Notes: generated from the sequence alone by a model not told the origin. DNA of 64,000 nucleotides from Okapia johnstoni (GCA_024291935.2 CM044315.1:74258385-74322384); one strand, 5' to 3'. Counted from the stretch's first letter, positions 1 through 13,687 are shown. Numbers and translations are program-made.

Positions 1-24
1 TACCATCTGAGCTACCAGGGAAGG
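1..24 (-). mobile_element. Bov-tA SINE, 5' (tRNA-like) end only, cut by window edge
   Basis: The first 24 bases are the reverse complement of the conserved head of Bov-tA (CTTCCCTGGTAGCTCAG-type). The rest of the element lies outside the window. Confidence 0.75.
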
Positions 25-726
25 TACCACCAAAAAAAATAAGAGAGCAAAACAATGCAAGACAGAGAGTTGGATTGCCTGGTATGATGAGGCTGAGAAC
101 ATCAACAGGAGCATAGAGGGGTCTGTGATGCCCTGGCATTACCTGGTGTTTAAAAACTATTTGTTGAATGAAGCTTACATTTTTATCTATAGATAAGGAA
201 GAGCCAGTGGTCTGCTTTCTTAATTACAGTTGCAGAAGTTACCACTAGCCACACCATGATTCCCTGGGACTTTCTTCCCCTAAAGAAGTTTCTTTTTCTC
301 CTTATAGCCTTCCCACCTCTCAGTTCTGCTGTCCCTGAGATCTCTTCACAACAAAAAGTCCCCCAGAGAATGATTAGACATTTGTAAGTGACTAAAAATC
401 AACAGCAGTAAAAATCCCAGTGCCAGGGCTTATGTCCCATGTGAAAGATTGTTCCTTTCCCAGCAGCCCTTTGTGAGACTGGGCTTTGATAGCGGTAATC
501 CTGTTATACCTCCTTAGATCTTCACTTCAGACCCAGTGCTGTTTCCAGATATTACACATAAATTAAGGAAACCAGTGCTTTAATTCTTGATTTCCCACTT
601 GGTAACTCTGTGTTCCCAAACAAGTAATGAGCCTGTTTCTAATCTAGAAAAAAGAAGGGTTGATGATAATATGTGTCTGCTTTATATGGTTGTTTTGAGG
701 ATTAAGTGGGATCTCCTCGTAAATGC

Positions 727-917
727 TTCCCCGATAGCTCAGTTGGTAAAGAATCTGCCTGCAAGGCAGGAGACCCTTGTTCAATTCCTGGGTTGGGACG
801 ATCTGCTGGAGAAGGGAAAGGCTACCCACTCCAGTATTCTGACCTGGAGAATTCCATGGACTGTATAGTCCATGGGGTCACAGACTCAGACATGACTGAG
901 CGACTTTCAAGATATTT
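727..917 (+). mobile_element. Bov-tA SINE
   Basis: A tRNA-derived head (GATAGCTCAGTTGGTAAAGAA, ending in the TTCAATTCCTGGG B-box-like word) is fused to the BovA body. The body has ACCCACTCCAGTATTC and the BovB-derived tail with the GACATGACTGAGCGAC motif. Flanks TCGTAAATGC (717-726) and TCATAAATGT (918-927) look like a diverged target-site duplication (8/10). It inserted into an older MIR. Confidence 0.9.
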
Positions 918-1044
918 TCATAAATGTACCCAGCATCATGGCTAAGATGTTTTTAAATAGTTTTAGACAAATTTCAGAAATGTTTGTAAAATAGCAAAAC
1001 CGATTTTCTGTTTTTTTTGCAATCTATTTATTTACATATTAGTT

Positions 1045-1275
1045 TAATATATATATTTTATTGAAGTATAGTTGAGTTACAGTGTTTCAGGTGTACAGCA
1101 AGGTGATTCATTTATACATATACACAGATTTGACTTAATATGAATAGAATGCCAGATTTCTAATTTAAAAAATAGATATACAACAAGCAATAAAGTTTAC
1201 TGTATAGCATAGGCAACTATAGTCAATATCTTATAATGACCTGCAGTGGAAAATAATCTGAAAGATACCAAAACT
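1045..1275. mobile_element. L1 3'-end remnant with 5' inversion
   Basis: About 1050-1135 is the reverse complement of the artiodactyl L1 3' terminus (TTTTATTGAAGTATAGTTGA...GTGTACAGCAAGGTGATTCA read on +). About 1165-1270 is the neighbouring, more upstream L1 3'-UTR sequence in forward orientation (AAAGTTTACTGTATAGCA...GGAAAATAATCTGAAAG). Two adjacent consensus segments in opposite orientation are what twin priming leaves. I found no convincing TSD. Confidence 0.6.
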
Positions 1276-1469
1276 GATTTTTTTATGCAGTTCGTGAATA
1301 AAAAAATAATACAAAACTGTTCTTAACTTTAAGAACAGTTCCACAAAGGAATTTTGAGAACCCATTTGAGCATTTCTAGCTCTAAAATGAATGCTTTGCT
1401 TTAACAGTACTTTGTTCATTATCAGGTTTTATTACATTCATTTAAAAAATTGGCCCATTTTAAAGTAGT

Positions 1470-1594
1470 TCTGGAGAAGGAAATGACAACCCACTCCAGA
1501 ATTCTTGTCTGGAAAATCCCATGGACAGAGGAGCCTGACAGGCTACAGTCCATGGGGTTGCAAAGAGTTGGACATGACTGAGCAACTAAGCAAC
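1470..1594 (+). mobile_element. BOV-A monomer SINE
   Basis: The BovA body runs from GGAGAAGGAAATGACAACCC through GACATGACTGAGCAAC. It lacks the tRNA head. It is flanked by a perfect 8-bp duplication AAAGTAGT (1462-1469 and 1595-1602). Confidence 0.88.
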
Positions 1595-3836
1595 AAAGTA
1601 GTGCTGTTTCTACTTCCTCAAGTTAAGAACCTAAATACCATACCTGGTCAATGTTTTTTAAAAAGAAATAAGCTCTAATCAAATCTGAAGCCAGAACTGC
1701 AATTGATAAGTTTCTAGCACTCTATCATCCAGAAAAATCAGCCAAACAGACCTATTTGTGCTTTGGAAAATATGCACAGTTTGTTCATCATGTCTTTGTT
1801 TTCTTTTCAATTTAAATTCCTTAAAGGCAGACAGTGTCTTTAGAGTAATTTTTTATGACAGCTAGGATAGCATCTGGCACATGTATGAGATACGAACTAT
1901 GATGCTAGTATAACTTTTGAAGTATGTTTTCATATAAATGAAATGTTTGTTAAAAGAAAATAATACAGATACATTTAAAGTAGCAAGTTAAGTTACCTCA
2001 TAATCCTAAACCTGAAAATAAGCACTATTAAATGTTTTTACTTTTAAATGTGATTTAAAAAAGAAAAGTCTCCAAACATATACATCAGTAAAAATGTTGC
2101 TGGGTTTTATATAAGTGCAGCCATACTGAATATGCTTTTCTGTAATTAGATATTTCCACTAAACAGTATATAGATAGCATGTTATCTAGAATTTGCCTCT
2201 AATTCTCCGAGTTATCAGATCTACCTAACTAAAATTGTAAAAAACTTTAATGTTTATAATAAAATTATTTTTTTAATTAGTTAATTAGTTTTAAGATATG
2301 CTGCTATGTTGTGAAACATTCTTCTCAATTTATTGCTGTTCACCATTTTTTGAGAGCCATATAACTGTATTCAAAAAGCTGTATGGTAAAATTTACTAAA
2401 ATGTGAAAAGCAAGGCTGATTTTTATTGGTGGGCTTTAGTCATATTTGTATCATTTCTCTTAAGGAGCCCTCCCTGTCCCTAGAAAGTATTTGTTACTCA
2501 TACTACCTATTTGTAAATGATAAAAAGCTAAATTGTATCTCTTAAGTATTCCATTTGTAAATTTAGGAAGTTTGTTCCATATCTAATCTTAAACATTTTC
2601 ATTTAAATATAAAGAGTATGGTAGAAAGAGAGATAATGGGGATTCTTATATTTAATTCTGAGCCCCCATTTACTTGTGGTGTGCTGTTAAAATTAGGTTA
2701 CTCAATCTCTCTGAGCATCAACTTAAAAATTTGTATTGTAGTACATACTTCACAAGGTTAACAAGAAATTAATATAAGTAAAACAGCTTCAGAATGTTTG
2801 TGAAACATCTTTAAGATTGTTTGCTTTTAGTTGATGAACATTGAGTAAATCAGGCAGATTTGGATTTGAACCTGGAACCTGAAACTGACTATATAAGCCA
2901 ACATTTTCTCTGAAATGGAGATTAAAATATCTTGGCAATCAACACACCTTGGAATAATGAATCTTTACCTTCACAGTAACCAAGTTATTCAGATGCACAT
3001 ATTAGGGAAGATGAATTGGCCTACATAATTGGTACATGTAAAGGAGCAATAGGAAATCAGACTGAAATAGAGAAGTAGACTGGGCTTTCAACATGGAAAT
3101 CCGTGAATGCCAGCTAAAGACTACTGTTATTGTGAGGTAGTAGTTAGCTTTTGAAAGTGCTGAAGAAGAGGGCGACACTGTCGGAGAAATAAGTATTGTG
3201 GTGGCAGTTTGTATCAATAGAATGGATGGAAAGGGAGAAATTGGTGGCAGAGACTGAGCAACTGTGTACGTTTGTATATGTGTAATTGTGGAGTGTCAGG
3301 CAATGATTAGAAAATCATAGTACAATAATAGCACAGTATAGTTGACAAACTTTTTGACTCCTGCGTTTCACAGCCTGTTAGCTTTTGTATACTTTTTTAT
3401 ACATGTGTATCTTCTAGTATCCTGTTTCTCCCACACCCTTCTTGGAGTGCCTAACAAAACAAAATAATACTGCTTTTGTGATAGACCTACACTAATGTGT
3501 TCTGACCTTCCTTTCCTCTGTGAAGCATTTCAATAGAATCTGTTGGTTTTATATTTGCCTTGTCATTTGCAGTCTTTTATAAATAACTATATTAAGAAAA
3601 TCAAAGTATTTCTGATGTTAAGCAGGGCCTAGTATCTTTATTAGAAGTATTGGGAACTTAATTTCTCTAGCATATACAATTACGAAGAACTGGAAGCCCC
3701 ATGAAGAACTCTGAAAGATCAGTTAAAAGAGGACAATGACCCAGTAGGGGCAAGCAATATAAGTAAATATTTCACAGAAAAGAAAAATAAAAACAGTCAG
3801 TTTGCTGTAACAGCCAATCAATTGAGCTTCCAGTTT

Positions 3837-4078
3837 ATTTTTTTTAATAGTTACTTATTTATTTTTGGCTGTTAGTTCTTAGTTTCATCACACTGTTCAG
3901 CTCTTAGTTTCAGCACACTGTTCAGCTCTTAGTTTCAGCACACTGGCTCTCTAGTTATGGTTCGTGGATTTAGTCACCCCATGGCTTGTGGGATCTTAAT
4001 TCCCTGACCAGGAGTCAAACCTGTGTCCCCAGCATTGGAAGGCAGATTCATAACCGCTGGACCACCAGAGAAGTCCCA
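3837..4078 (-). mobile_element. CHR-type (tRNA-derived) SINE, diverged
   Basis: Reverse-strand features are GGGACTTCTCTGGTGGTCC at the 5' end (4056-4076 on +), a B-box-like segment, and the CCATGGCTTGTGGGATCTTA block. Flanks AGCTTCCAGTTT (3825-3836) and GGCTTCCAATTT (4079-4090) fit a TSD (10/12). An internal 25-bp unit is repeated in tandem (see 3877-3945). Confidence 0.75.
3877..3945 (+). repeat. Tandem repeat, 25-bp unit x 2.8
   Basis: The units are 3877-3901, 3902-3926 and a partial third at 3927-3945, sharing TCTTAGTTTCAGCACACTG with one substitution in the first. The array lies inside the CHR-type SINE, so it is a local expansion of SINE sequence. Confidence 0.85.
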
Positions 4079-7000
4079 GGCTTCCAATTTCCTTATTCAT
4101 AAGAACTTTAGACACGTATTTATCTTTCTCAAAGATATTTTATGACCTGAGTAATACAGTTTGAACAACACAAACTGATAAAGCTCTGTACCCAGTGAAC
4201 ACTTGTCAGCTTATTTTACAAAGAGAGTTTAATTTTGGTTTAGGCTTTTTGGTTTATTTGTTTGTTTAACCTATACTTTCATGTGAGCGACCTCCCAGTG
4301 TGAGACTCAAATACATCTCAGACATATACTGTGTCTTCAAGAGTGCCATTCCAACATCTGCTTTAGGAAGTAAAAGGGAAAAGATACCATCCTAGCATCT
4401 CTTCATCTTCACTAGCTGGCTATTTTCTTTTGGAACTTCTCTAGTTGGTTGCTATCAGTTGTTCCCTGAACTCAGTTTTAGGAACAAAAAAACAAAAAAG
4501 GCAGTGTCACAATTTGCTCCAAGATCAGTCTGCACGCTGGTTCTTTACTTTTCAAAAATTACTAGCTTGGAGTTCTTTGAATACATCAGGCCATTGACAT
4601 CACAGGGCCTTTTCCCAACCTTTTCTCTTTGCTTTTACTCTTTTTTCACTCTTCCTTTTTTCCACTATCACCTAAAGTTAAATTTCAGCTCAAATATCAC
4701 CTTCATAAAGAAGCAGCCTGTCTGTTGTTCATGCCTAGACCCAAGGACCCCCTCTGTTATAGTAGTCATGTCACCACTCCCATCTAAGAGTGTTGGACTT
4801 CCAAAGCTACGTGTCACCCAAGGCACAGGGAAAGAGAAATAGCCTTCCCAATGTCACAGAGCTGGGAAGTGGCGAAGCAGGAATTTGTTTCCAGACAATG
4901 TAGCTTCATGCTGCTACGCCACAGTTCTTACTGTGTGCTTGAGTCTTGGTTGGATGCTGGCTGGATCTATGAATATCCATATATAGGAACAAGATTGTGG
5001 AAGTGGGCAGTGAACTTGGATGAACTAATCAGAACTGGCAGTGAACTAATTAGAGCCTGGATTTAAAACAATAAATAAGATAGCTACAAAGGACATTTTG
5101 AGGTACTGGAGAAATTTGAATATGGACTCCATATTAGATAATTGTACAATATTAAGTTGTAAATATTGTAAACAATATTAAATGTCTTAGGTGTGATTAA
5201 AGAAATAATGATTATGTAAGGGAATATCCTTATTTCTTAGGAGCCACACACTAAAGTAGAGTGGAGGTGTCATGATATGTGCAGCTTTAAATGTTTCAGG
5301 GAAAGAAGCATGAAAAGAATGATTGAGCAAATACGGCAAATGTTAATAATTGATCAATCTAGGTAAAATATAAGAGTGTTTACTGTTGTATCAGTTTACC
5401 AGTGGCTTATATCAGTAAACCACCCCCAAATTTAGAAGAAGAGTGATGATTCTGATTATTATGGCCATGATATAAAAGGAGAAGGGAATCTGAAAATGGA
5501 GAAATAAAATTGGGTCCCAATTTACACAAAGATAATTATTTTAAATTTATTTTAATTCTTATACTGAAAAAGCTATGAAATACCGTTTCTAGAAATCATT
5601 TGTCGTATCATCTTCAAAATCATTGAACACACAAATTGTGGATGTTCTGGTACCTAAAAAGAAACTAAACAACTTTCTTTTCAGTCCATCAGCAAATATT
5701 TTCTGAGTGTCTGCTCTGTGCCTGGCTTATTTTGAGACATAGCCAGCTCATTTCTTCCAGCTCTAATGTTCTGTAGTTCTGCGATGCTGAGTGTCTAAAT
5801 ACAATAGCTACTGTAGCTCAGGGCCAGGTCACATTGGTTGCTGTCAGCCTGGCATTTTCTAAGGATCAACTTAGTACCTTAGCGCCTGGATTTGAATATG
5901 AAGATTAGTGAAGCCCTGAAATCGCAGGCACAGTTAAGCATCCCGAACACTAGTAGGAGAAATGAAGAAGCTGTATTTTTATGGCTATAATTTAACTTGA
6001 AATGGCCTTTAAATCCTTTATTTTGCATGGATATTTCCAGAATCTTGATCCTAATAGCTGCATTTTATTTGGCACCTATTACGGGCCAGGCATCATAAAT
6101 AGGTATTTTACCTACTGTATCCACAATCCTTACATCTTGCCCCCATAGTCACACAGCTGGTAAGTGGCAAAACTGGATTCAGCAGAGAGCTTTCTGTTAC
6201 TTTAATGCTTGGAGGCTTTCCTTTAACTGTGTTACCAAAACCTAGATCACAAAGAGGGAGTCTGAGGAGAATATAGCTAGGCTGCTTGTCTTTTTCCTCA
6301 ACCAGACTTACACTCTCTCGGCCAAATTAGAAAGGACAAATAAAATGTACATTCTTTAAATGCCCTGATCTTACTGCTTCTCATATGATACTGCAATTAA
6401 ATTTTTGCTTTTTGCATTTGCCACCCCCTCCAGACCCCCAACTTTTAGAGATCAAGGAAACTTTGTTTTATTCATCTTTATATTCTCAATGCCTAACACA
6501 TAGGCACTCTGTAAATGTTATTAAACTGAATTATTAATGGACCAAAGGGAAAAATGGTTATAGTAATGGAAAACAAAACATTTTCCTATGCTTTTTCTAT
6601 GTACTAAATGCCCTTTCTTCACAAAAGCAGTTTTCTGATATGCTCAACCCAGTTCTCACTGTTTTGGCCTGTGTTTAGTTGAGTCAATAAAGTAATCGGA
6701 AATCTGCCTCTGGGGGTTTTCATTTAGGTGCGCCTATAATTTAATCAGAGATTTAGAGAGCCCAAATCTAGTAGCATTTTTATATTATTAAGTCTTAACA
6801 TTTTACCTATTTTTACTGTCATAATAGCAGAAGAAAAAAATTTTGTTGAAAGTTGAAAGTGTTATTATTATGTTTGGGAGAAAAGATTATTTTAAGATTT
6901 TTCAGCTTTTCTTTTGAAAGCTACTATGGGAGCACCCCCAACCTGAAGATCCTTCTCTGATACTCTTTTTATCATCTCCCTTTCTCACAGTTTAGAGCTT

Positions 7001-10000
7001 AAAGTGAGATTTTTTTTTTTTTAAGTGTGTTTTCCTGGCATCTCATGTTTAACAGTGTCAGGGGTTTGTGTCCCTGGAACGAAAACTGTTTCTCCAGAGC
7101 CTTTTTTCTCTCAGCTTCCAGTGAAAAGAGGGGCGAGGCGAGCCAGTCGCTTACCACAAAGCAGTGCCACCACAAAGGAAAGATTAAGGGTTTAGAGAGA
7201 GGTCAATGTGGGTTTTTCTCTAACTAAACACTTTCCTAAAGTTTCCTTGTGGAAAAATAATGAAGTCATCTCAGAGTTTTTAAAGAATTTTTATTTCTTT
7301 TTCACCGTCTGCATTCGCTTGTCTTCTCAGCATGGATGTTTAATCTTCCTAGGCTTTGTGAATTGGTCCAAATGAATAAGTGGTGAGCTGTCTCTCTAGG
7401 AGCTAGAGGCTTATTCTAAGGGCCTAATCACTGAGTAAACACATCTTTGCCCTCCCTCTCACAACTGCGATATAATAGTCGAGATTCTAGCACAGTAACC
7501 TGGATATTGCAGGGACCAATGCTTTGAAATGCAGAATGGTTGATCCTCCAAAACAGACAGTGCCTGATCTTCGCCTGCCTCTTTCTTCTTTTTTTAAATT
7601 AAATATTGCCAAAGAGATGCTTTTTATTGCTTGATATTGTGCATTAGTGCCCTGGATTTCCAAGTTTAGTTTCAGTCAACACTGTCAGCTGCACTTAGAG
7701 GGAACTCTCCATGTTGGGTTTCTTAGTAGCCTCTTCAGTATATGTGTGTTTGTTTTGGAAGAGCATTCAAATTAAATCAGTGAGATAGCAATGTAAATTG
7801 CTAATCTCTTTCCCAAAGTTTAAATGTTCCATTGTAGTGTTCTTGAGAGAAATAAGCATTTTAAAGATTTAGCCGTTGCTATTGTTTGGTTAAAAATATG
7901 CTGATTCAAAAATGGATGGCTCTCTTGTTCCCAGTGTCTCCTTAAATGTAGTTGCTGAGATACAATCGAGCAGAATTAGAGGTTGACATCTCTCTGTCTG
8001 TTGGGCTAGAGAGCTTCTAAGAAGAGGACTTGTTCGTGCTGAACTTGTTAGTGCTGCCAGGTTCACATTCCCGTCCCTAAAGTAGTAGATTTCTAGATTC
8101 GTTTACTAAGAGTGATTTGGCTACCATTTGGTGTCTTTTTTGCCTGAGGGCCGTCTTGATACCAGCATTCCTGTTTCTTGCCTCAAATATGCTGAGACCT
8201 GTGCTAACTTAGGGATGCAAAGAAGGCCAAAAGAGATCCTGTCCTTACCCTTGAGAGACTTTGTTTAGAGAGGAAACTGGTTAACAATTATAATACTAAC
8301 AGAAGAGATAGAGGCCTAAAAAGGAAGCTCTTAACACTGCCTTGGAGAATCAGGGAAGGCTTCATAGAGGCATTTACTTTGAGCCTTAAAGTTTGAGTAG
8401 GAATCTTCCAGATAAATATCTCTCCCACAATGTATCTGATTACAGACTTCCTAGATACCAGCTACTGTTATCTGCAGGTGTCAACATAGATGAAAAAACC
8501 CTAAACCTTTCTTGTTCAATGTTTCATCACTTCTGCTTCCTGCTGAGCCTGAGACAGAGAATATTTTAACAAATACTTGTTGAATGAATGAATTGACAGC
8601 TGGAAGCAGCTACTATTGGAGCTACTTACACTCAGGAGTTCTGCCCTTATTCACATTACATGCTGTCTCTGAGGCCCCAGAAGTACTGATGTGTGAGCAT
8701 CTGGTGCCTTAATACTCTACAAACTCTCTAAGCCTGGAGTGGAGTGTAGTTGGGTTCTTTGCTACTTCTATAGTATCAAAGAAAGAACACTAGGCTTGAA
8801 GTCAAGTCAATCTGGATTCCAATCCCAGATATACTACTTACTTACTAACTGTGGAATTTAGGATAAGTCAGATTTCTAAAGCTCAGTTTCCTCATAGGTT
8901 AATAAAGTTAAGAATACTATTTTACAGGTTTATTCTAGGGATTAAAGTAGATAATGGGTGTGTAACTAACACACTCATTTTGGAAGCATCTACTTCTGGC
9001 TACCTTCATCTAGTACAAAATTTTCCTTTGAAGAAAATAATGATTATTATTATTATTATTAGGATTGTTTATCAACATAATTCCAAGCATCAGATGGTCA
9101 TCAGCATGAACCCTTTTTCTATAAATGGGTTAAATAAATAAAAACCCTGGGTTATAAATAACAACCCTTCTTTTGTTCATCTTACACAGCAGTTTTTCTT
9201 CATCATCACATTCTTTTTCAACATGAGGGGAAGGACTCTAAGCTTCCTTGAAATTGTCCTTCACCAGAATTTCACAGATTAGTTTGTGTATTTATCATAA
9301 TATGGTATCTTTCCATTTCCTGTAACTGACTGTTCTTAAACTCAGTTATTCTATAGGGTAGCACCAGAAAATTAGTTAAGGACAATTTAGGTTCTTTAAC
9401 CATCATTGTTGTGGTTAAAGCTGACATTTGCAAGTTATATTGCTCAATATCAGTTTTTAGTTTCAGTTATTTTATTGATTATCTAGCTATGACAGAGGGT
9501 ACATTTAGAAGAGCAAATGTCATTTCTTGAAAGCAAGTTTTATCAGGCGAAAAGGAAAGAATAATTTTCTATATGAGAAACTACACTGGATATTTTCTGA
9601 AATATAAACTAGAAAGAACTCATGTGAAGTAAGCATTTTTCTCTCAGCCTTTCAGATGGCAAGTAGATACCAATCACATGTTCTGAAGTAAGGACTTTGA
9701 CATGGGAAAACATTAAGGACTTTGAAATTACCTGTGGAACTAAAACAAAAGTTACTTCAGACTTTTTTCTTTCAAGTAGAAGAGACTCTTCAGTGTTCAG
9801 GTTAAAAACATAAAAAATATGTAAGAGGAGATTTTGGCATTCGATCTTAATCAGTATTTTTTTCTTTGTATTGTTGAATAGCTCAGAATTAATTTTCCCT
9901 TTACTTATAAAGTATGTACTAAATACAAAGAATTGTAATTACATTTCCTTTAAAGAAAATGCATTCCTCTTTTGATTCATGCTTGAGATAGGCTTGCACA

Positions 10001-10249
10001 TGTTAACAGGAATCTGTGGCAGCAGTCTATAAGACAGAGTGTAATCATCCTAGCCTTTTTAGAGTGTAAGGAAGCAAAATGTATTCATATTAGTAGATGC
10101 TTTAGGAGCTCCAGGTGTCAGATACTCCTAGGGAATAACATTTAATTTTTATCTTTGTTGTTTGTATTGACTGATTGTGCCTTTCAAAATTCAAGAAATG
10201 TTACATTAGTGGATGTTTTAATTCATCAGTCTTTTCCTCCTCTTTTCAG

Positions 10250-10404
10250 AGAAAGCTTCTTGCTATCTACCTCCACCATGATGAAAGTGTATTAACCAAC
10301 GTGTTCTGCTCACAAATGCTTTGTGCTGAATCTATTGTCTCTTATCTGAGTCAAAATTTTATAACCTGGGCTTGGGATCTGACAAAGGACGCCAACAGAG
10401 CAAG
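10250..10404 (+). CDS. FAF1: FAF1 internal coding exon A (UAS domain, N-terminal part)
   Basis: The exon is 155 nt and encodes 51 codons plus 2 nt, beginning RKLLAIYLHHDES and ending TKDANRA. This is recognisable as the start of the UAS (thioredoxin-like) domain of Fas-associated factor 1, a cofactor of the AAA ATPase p97/VCP in ubiquitin-dependent degradation that also binds FAS. The UAS domain is known to bind long-chain unsaturated fatty acids. A pyrimidine-rich tract (about 10229-10247) leads into the acceptor AG at 10248-10249, and the donor GTAATA starts at 10405. It starts in phase 0 and ends after two bases of an Arg codon, completed by the first base of exon B. The open frame extends upstream to 10175 only by intron read-through. 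The codon at 10391-10393 is Ala (GCC) where I remember Ser in human FAF1; that comparison is from memory. Confidence 0.95.
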
Positions 10405-13400
10405 GTAATACTGTCGTTCATAAGTTTTAAGTTGGGCTTTTATTTTTTTTAAAGTCATCATTGTATTTGATTTCTTATCATCATAAACATTTTCATCCTC
10501 AGCTTAAGTTTTCTATTATTACATTTAATTAGATAAAAACTGTTTGTTGTAGTTAATATATGAAGTTATTTACAATTGTGAAAAAATACTTTAACTAATA
10601 AAAGATTTCTTAAATTCAGGAATAACCCAGAAACCAAAACCAAAATACATTGTTCTTGTCTTTTTGCAATAATAAAATACATTTCTTTGCACTGTATATG
10701 TTGTTGAACATTAAAATCTGTTTCTTATAATAATCAGAAAAGACAAAGAAAATCTAATATATAATCCTACTAGTAAGTTTACTTTCTTAATAATTCCAGT
10801 GATGAAGGCAGGACATTCTGGACCAGTCCAGTGGAGTTGGTAATAGCTTAACTCTAGCATATGCTAATTGATGTAATCGCTTTATTGCACACATTCTTTT
10901 GCACACAGCCAGCAATACATCCATATTCTCAGTAGAAAAAAAAAATTCCCTTTCCTAGCTGTCAGGATAAATTTACTTAGTTTGTTAATCATAATATCTG
11001 TAAGTAATGAATAATTCTTCATATTTTGCCTATTTGAGTTTACCATCTGAAATATATTTCATCGTGTTTAATTACACATGTGACCATTAACATCCTGTGA
11101 TGCAACTTTGGGTGGTGTTCACACAGTCATAATCACAGCCTGCTGGTTTATGAACAGGGAGATTAAATTAATTCATTTTAAGGCAATCTTATTGTAGTTA
11201 CATGATTTAAATGACTGTAGAACAATTGGAAATCATCTGATTTGTCTTTTTATTATTTTATGGCTCACTGAATTTTTGCTCATCATTCAGACTTTGTTTT
11301 ATGTAATCTGAATCTGAAAAGAAAGATGATTCTTGCCTTAAAAGTGAAGCAAAACAATGTTGAAGCAATTTCTTCATCTAATACTTCATTTCTTAAAGTA
11401 AATGGTTAGGAATTTTCATAGGATGACTTCGTTCTGCCTTGGAAATATTCCCTGTTAAATAAAGAACCTTTAGCACCTGTATTTGTTTAAATTAAATCAG
11501 GTTATTATTCACACTCAGTTAAAGGTGATGAAAAGCAGTGCCAAAAACAGATAAAAATGCAGCATCGAAGGTCTTTCATGAGGCAAAATACATAGACTGG
11601 AGACTTGGCTAAATCTTTTGCCATTCACTGGCAGTAAGGAATCTCCTCCTTTCCTTTTATTCGCAACTTGATGGAGAAGGAAACACTATTTCTAAACCAT
11701 CTGTAGTGGCTAAGTTCAGCAGGCTACCTGCTGTTATTTTGTTCTATCCTCCATTTAATTCCTTAGTTCCTTTTATTTTACAATGACAAAAAATTGCAGT
11801 GTAGTTTCTTTTGAAAAGCAGTGTTTGAGGGTTTTTTTTATGACTGGCAATCAACAGCCATGTAATTGCTTTGTTATGTTTTACTAAAGAAGTCTGTTAA
11901 GTAGCACAACTTTGATACACTAGTAATAAGAGTTTGCAGGTTACAGAGACACCTGTGGTGACCAAAGCGACAGAAGCTGCTTATTAGAAAGAGCCAGTAC
12001 AGCTGTGTCCTATTAACTCCTTATGACACTTTTTTAAAACACAAAATAAAGACCTTGTTTAAGGCTTTAGAGCTCTTTCTCAAGGAGTTGTAAGACCAAC
12101 TATGAAGTATGATAGGATATTTCAATCTACATTTATGTGGCATCTCATTATTAAGTTACTGTTATGAAAATAAAAAGAAATGATATTAAAGACTAAATAG
12201 AAACATCTAGGAATTTAATAAACACTTATAGGAACAAGCAACAAGGCAATGGGGAGAAAAATAACATAATTTCTGGGGTTTAAAATATTTGGCATCCTTA
12301 TTCAAAGTCAAATTCTATCCATATTACAAATTAAATACTATTTTAAAATATTACATTTATCTCTATAAAGTAATAAGTAAAATTATGTTGCTACTGTTTG
12401 TGTACAGCTGCTCATTTATACAGTTAAGGCCTATGGTAAAATTCACATTCTACAAACACAACATGAAAATTCGCTGGAATGGAATGTTCCTAAAAAAGAG
12501 TAAAAGTAGATTTCCTTTTGATATACAAAATTATAAGACAATTACTTAGGCTGATGTATTGCCCCCCAAAAGAGTTTGGCTTTAGCCACAATTTTCTTAC
12601 CATCTACCATAGATTTATCTAAATAAAATTATCTAATTGAGTTTCCATCTCTGTGATGTCTATAAGCTGTTTAGTCTGGATGCTTCCTTAGTGGTTTTAT
12701 GAGACTCTCCTCTGATATGATAGCTGGGGACATTGATGCCCAAAACAGGAAAGGACTTGCCAAACTATTTTATTTTTGCTTAAGAAATACTTGGATTAAA
12801 CCTACAGGAAATTAGTCCTCCATAATTTACTGTGAATCTCTTCTGTTTGTAAAAGATAAGTGAAGGATATTGAACCAAGTGAATGCTTTGGTTAAGTTAC
12901 AAGAATTTGAGTGTGAATTGATACTATAAGTTAGATATCCTTGTTTTGCTAACAATCCAGAAGGCCTGATTTCGGTAACAAACTAGAATAAATAAGAAAC
13001 AGATTTCTATAGAATGTCACAGGTATACACCACTGAAGATATAGATGGTTTAGATTTCCCCCTTCCAAAATGATTCTAGTAACTTTCTAAGCTGAATACT
13101 TAAGTTAACTAATCTATATCTGTATAATGGATTAGAATAACTTCTAGATTGATCGTGGAACAGTCCAATATTAACTAAAACATCAAACTTTAACAGTAGT
13201 GATTACTTGCCTCTTTTCTCCCTCACTAAATCATGATCTTCTGGAAGGACTTATTTTATTTGTCTCATTAAACAAAGCATTTTATGAAATTCTGGGGAAG
13301 AAGCTCAATAAGAATTTGACAAATGAATGTATTCATTTAATTCCACTTAAGAATGTTGCTTATAATTTCAGTATTGTATATCTAAATGGAAGTTTCTTTC

Positions 13401-13687
13401 TTAGAAAATTCTATATAGTCTTACTGGCTGACAAGTATAGTTGCATTTCAGAACCATTTTTTCTTAAAGCCCTCGTTAGTCTTGAAAGGTGCTAGAGGAT
13501 ATAATTTCCCAAATATCCAGCTAAACAATGATCCTGATAAAAACAGTAGGATATAACTGTAAAGAAAAAGCTAAAGCCAAATAGATAGTAGTAAACAAAG
13601 AGATCTTGTAAATCAATGGAAGTGGCTAAAATATCTTAAGAAAGATATATATTCCTCCATGTTTATTCATTTATTAAACATTTATTG

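Larger units (their letters stand above)
1..10249 (+). other. FAF1: FAF1 intron upstream of exon A (partial)
   Basis: This is intronic sequence reaching the left window edge. It holds the SINEs at 1-24, 727-917 and 1470-1594, an L1 tail at 1045-1275, a CHR-type SINE at 3837-4078, and MIR/L2-like fossils at about 580-726 (MIR, +), 1815-1960 (L2 tail, +), 2630-2830 (MIR, +), 4500-4890 (L2 then MIR, -), 6080-6190 (MIR, -), 6445-6535 (L2 tail, +), 8190-8410 (L2) and 8785-8965 (MIR, +). A short (ATT)n run is at 9043-9061. I see no other gene, exon or RNA in 4891-6079, 6536-8189 or 8966-10249. The remaining sequence is ordinary AT-rich intron. Confidence 0.8.

Noticed and set aside
726..800. tRNA-like A and B boxes (also at every Bov-tA and CHR head)
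   Set aside because: These are the tRNA-derived heads of SINEs. None folds into a clear tRNA gene with an intact anticodon arm and 3' end, so no tRNA is called.
4459..4842. 127-codon open frame on the + strand
   Set aside because: The DNA reads as a diverged L2 fragment in reverse orientation (CATCAGGCC...CAGGGCCTTTTC, TTCAGCTCAAATATCACCTT). The frame is incidental.
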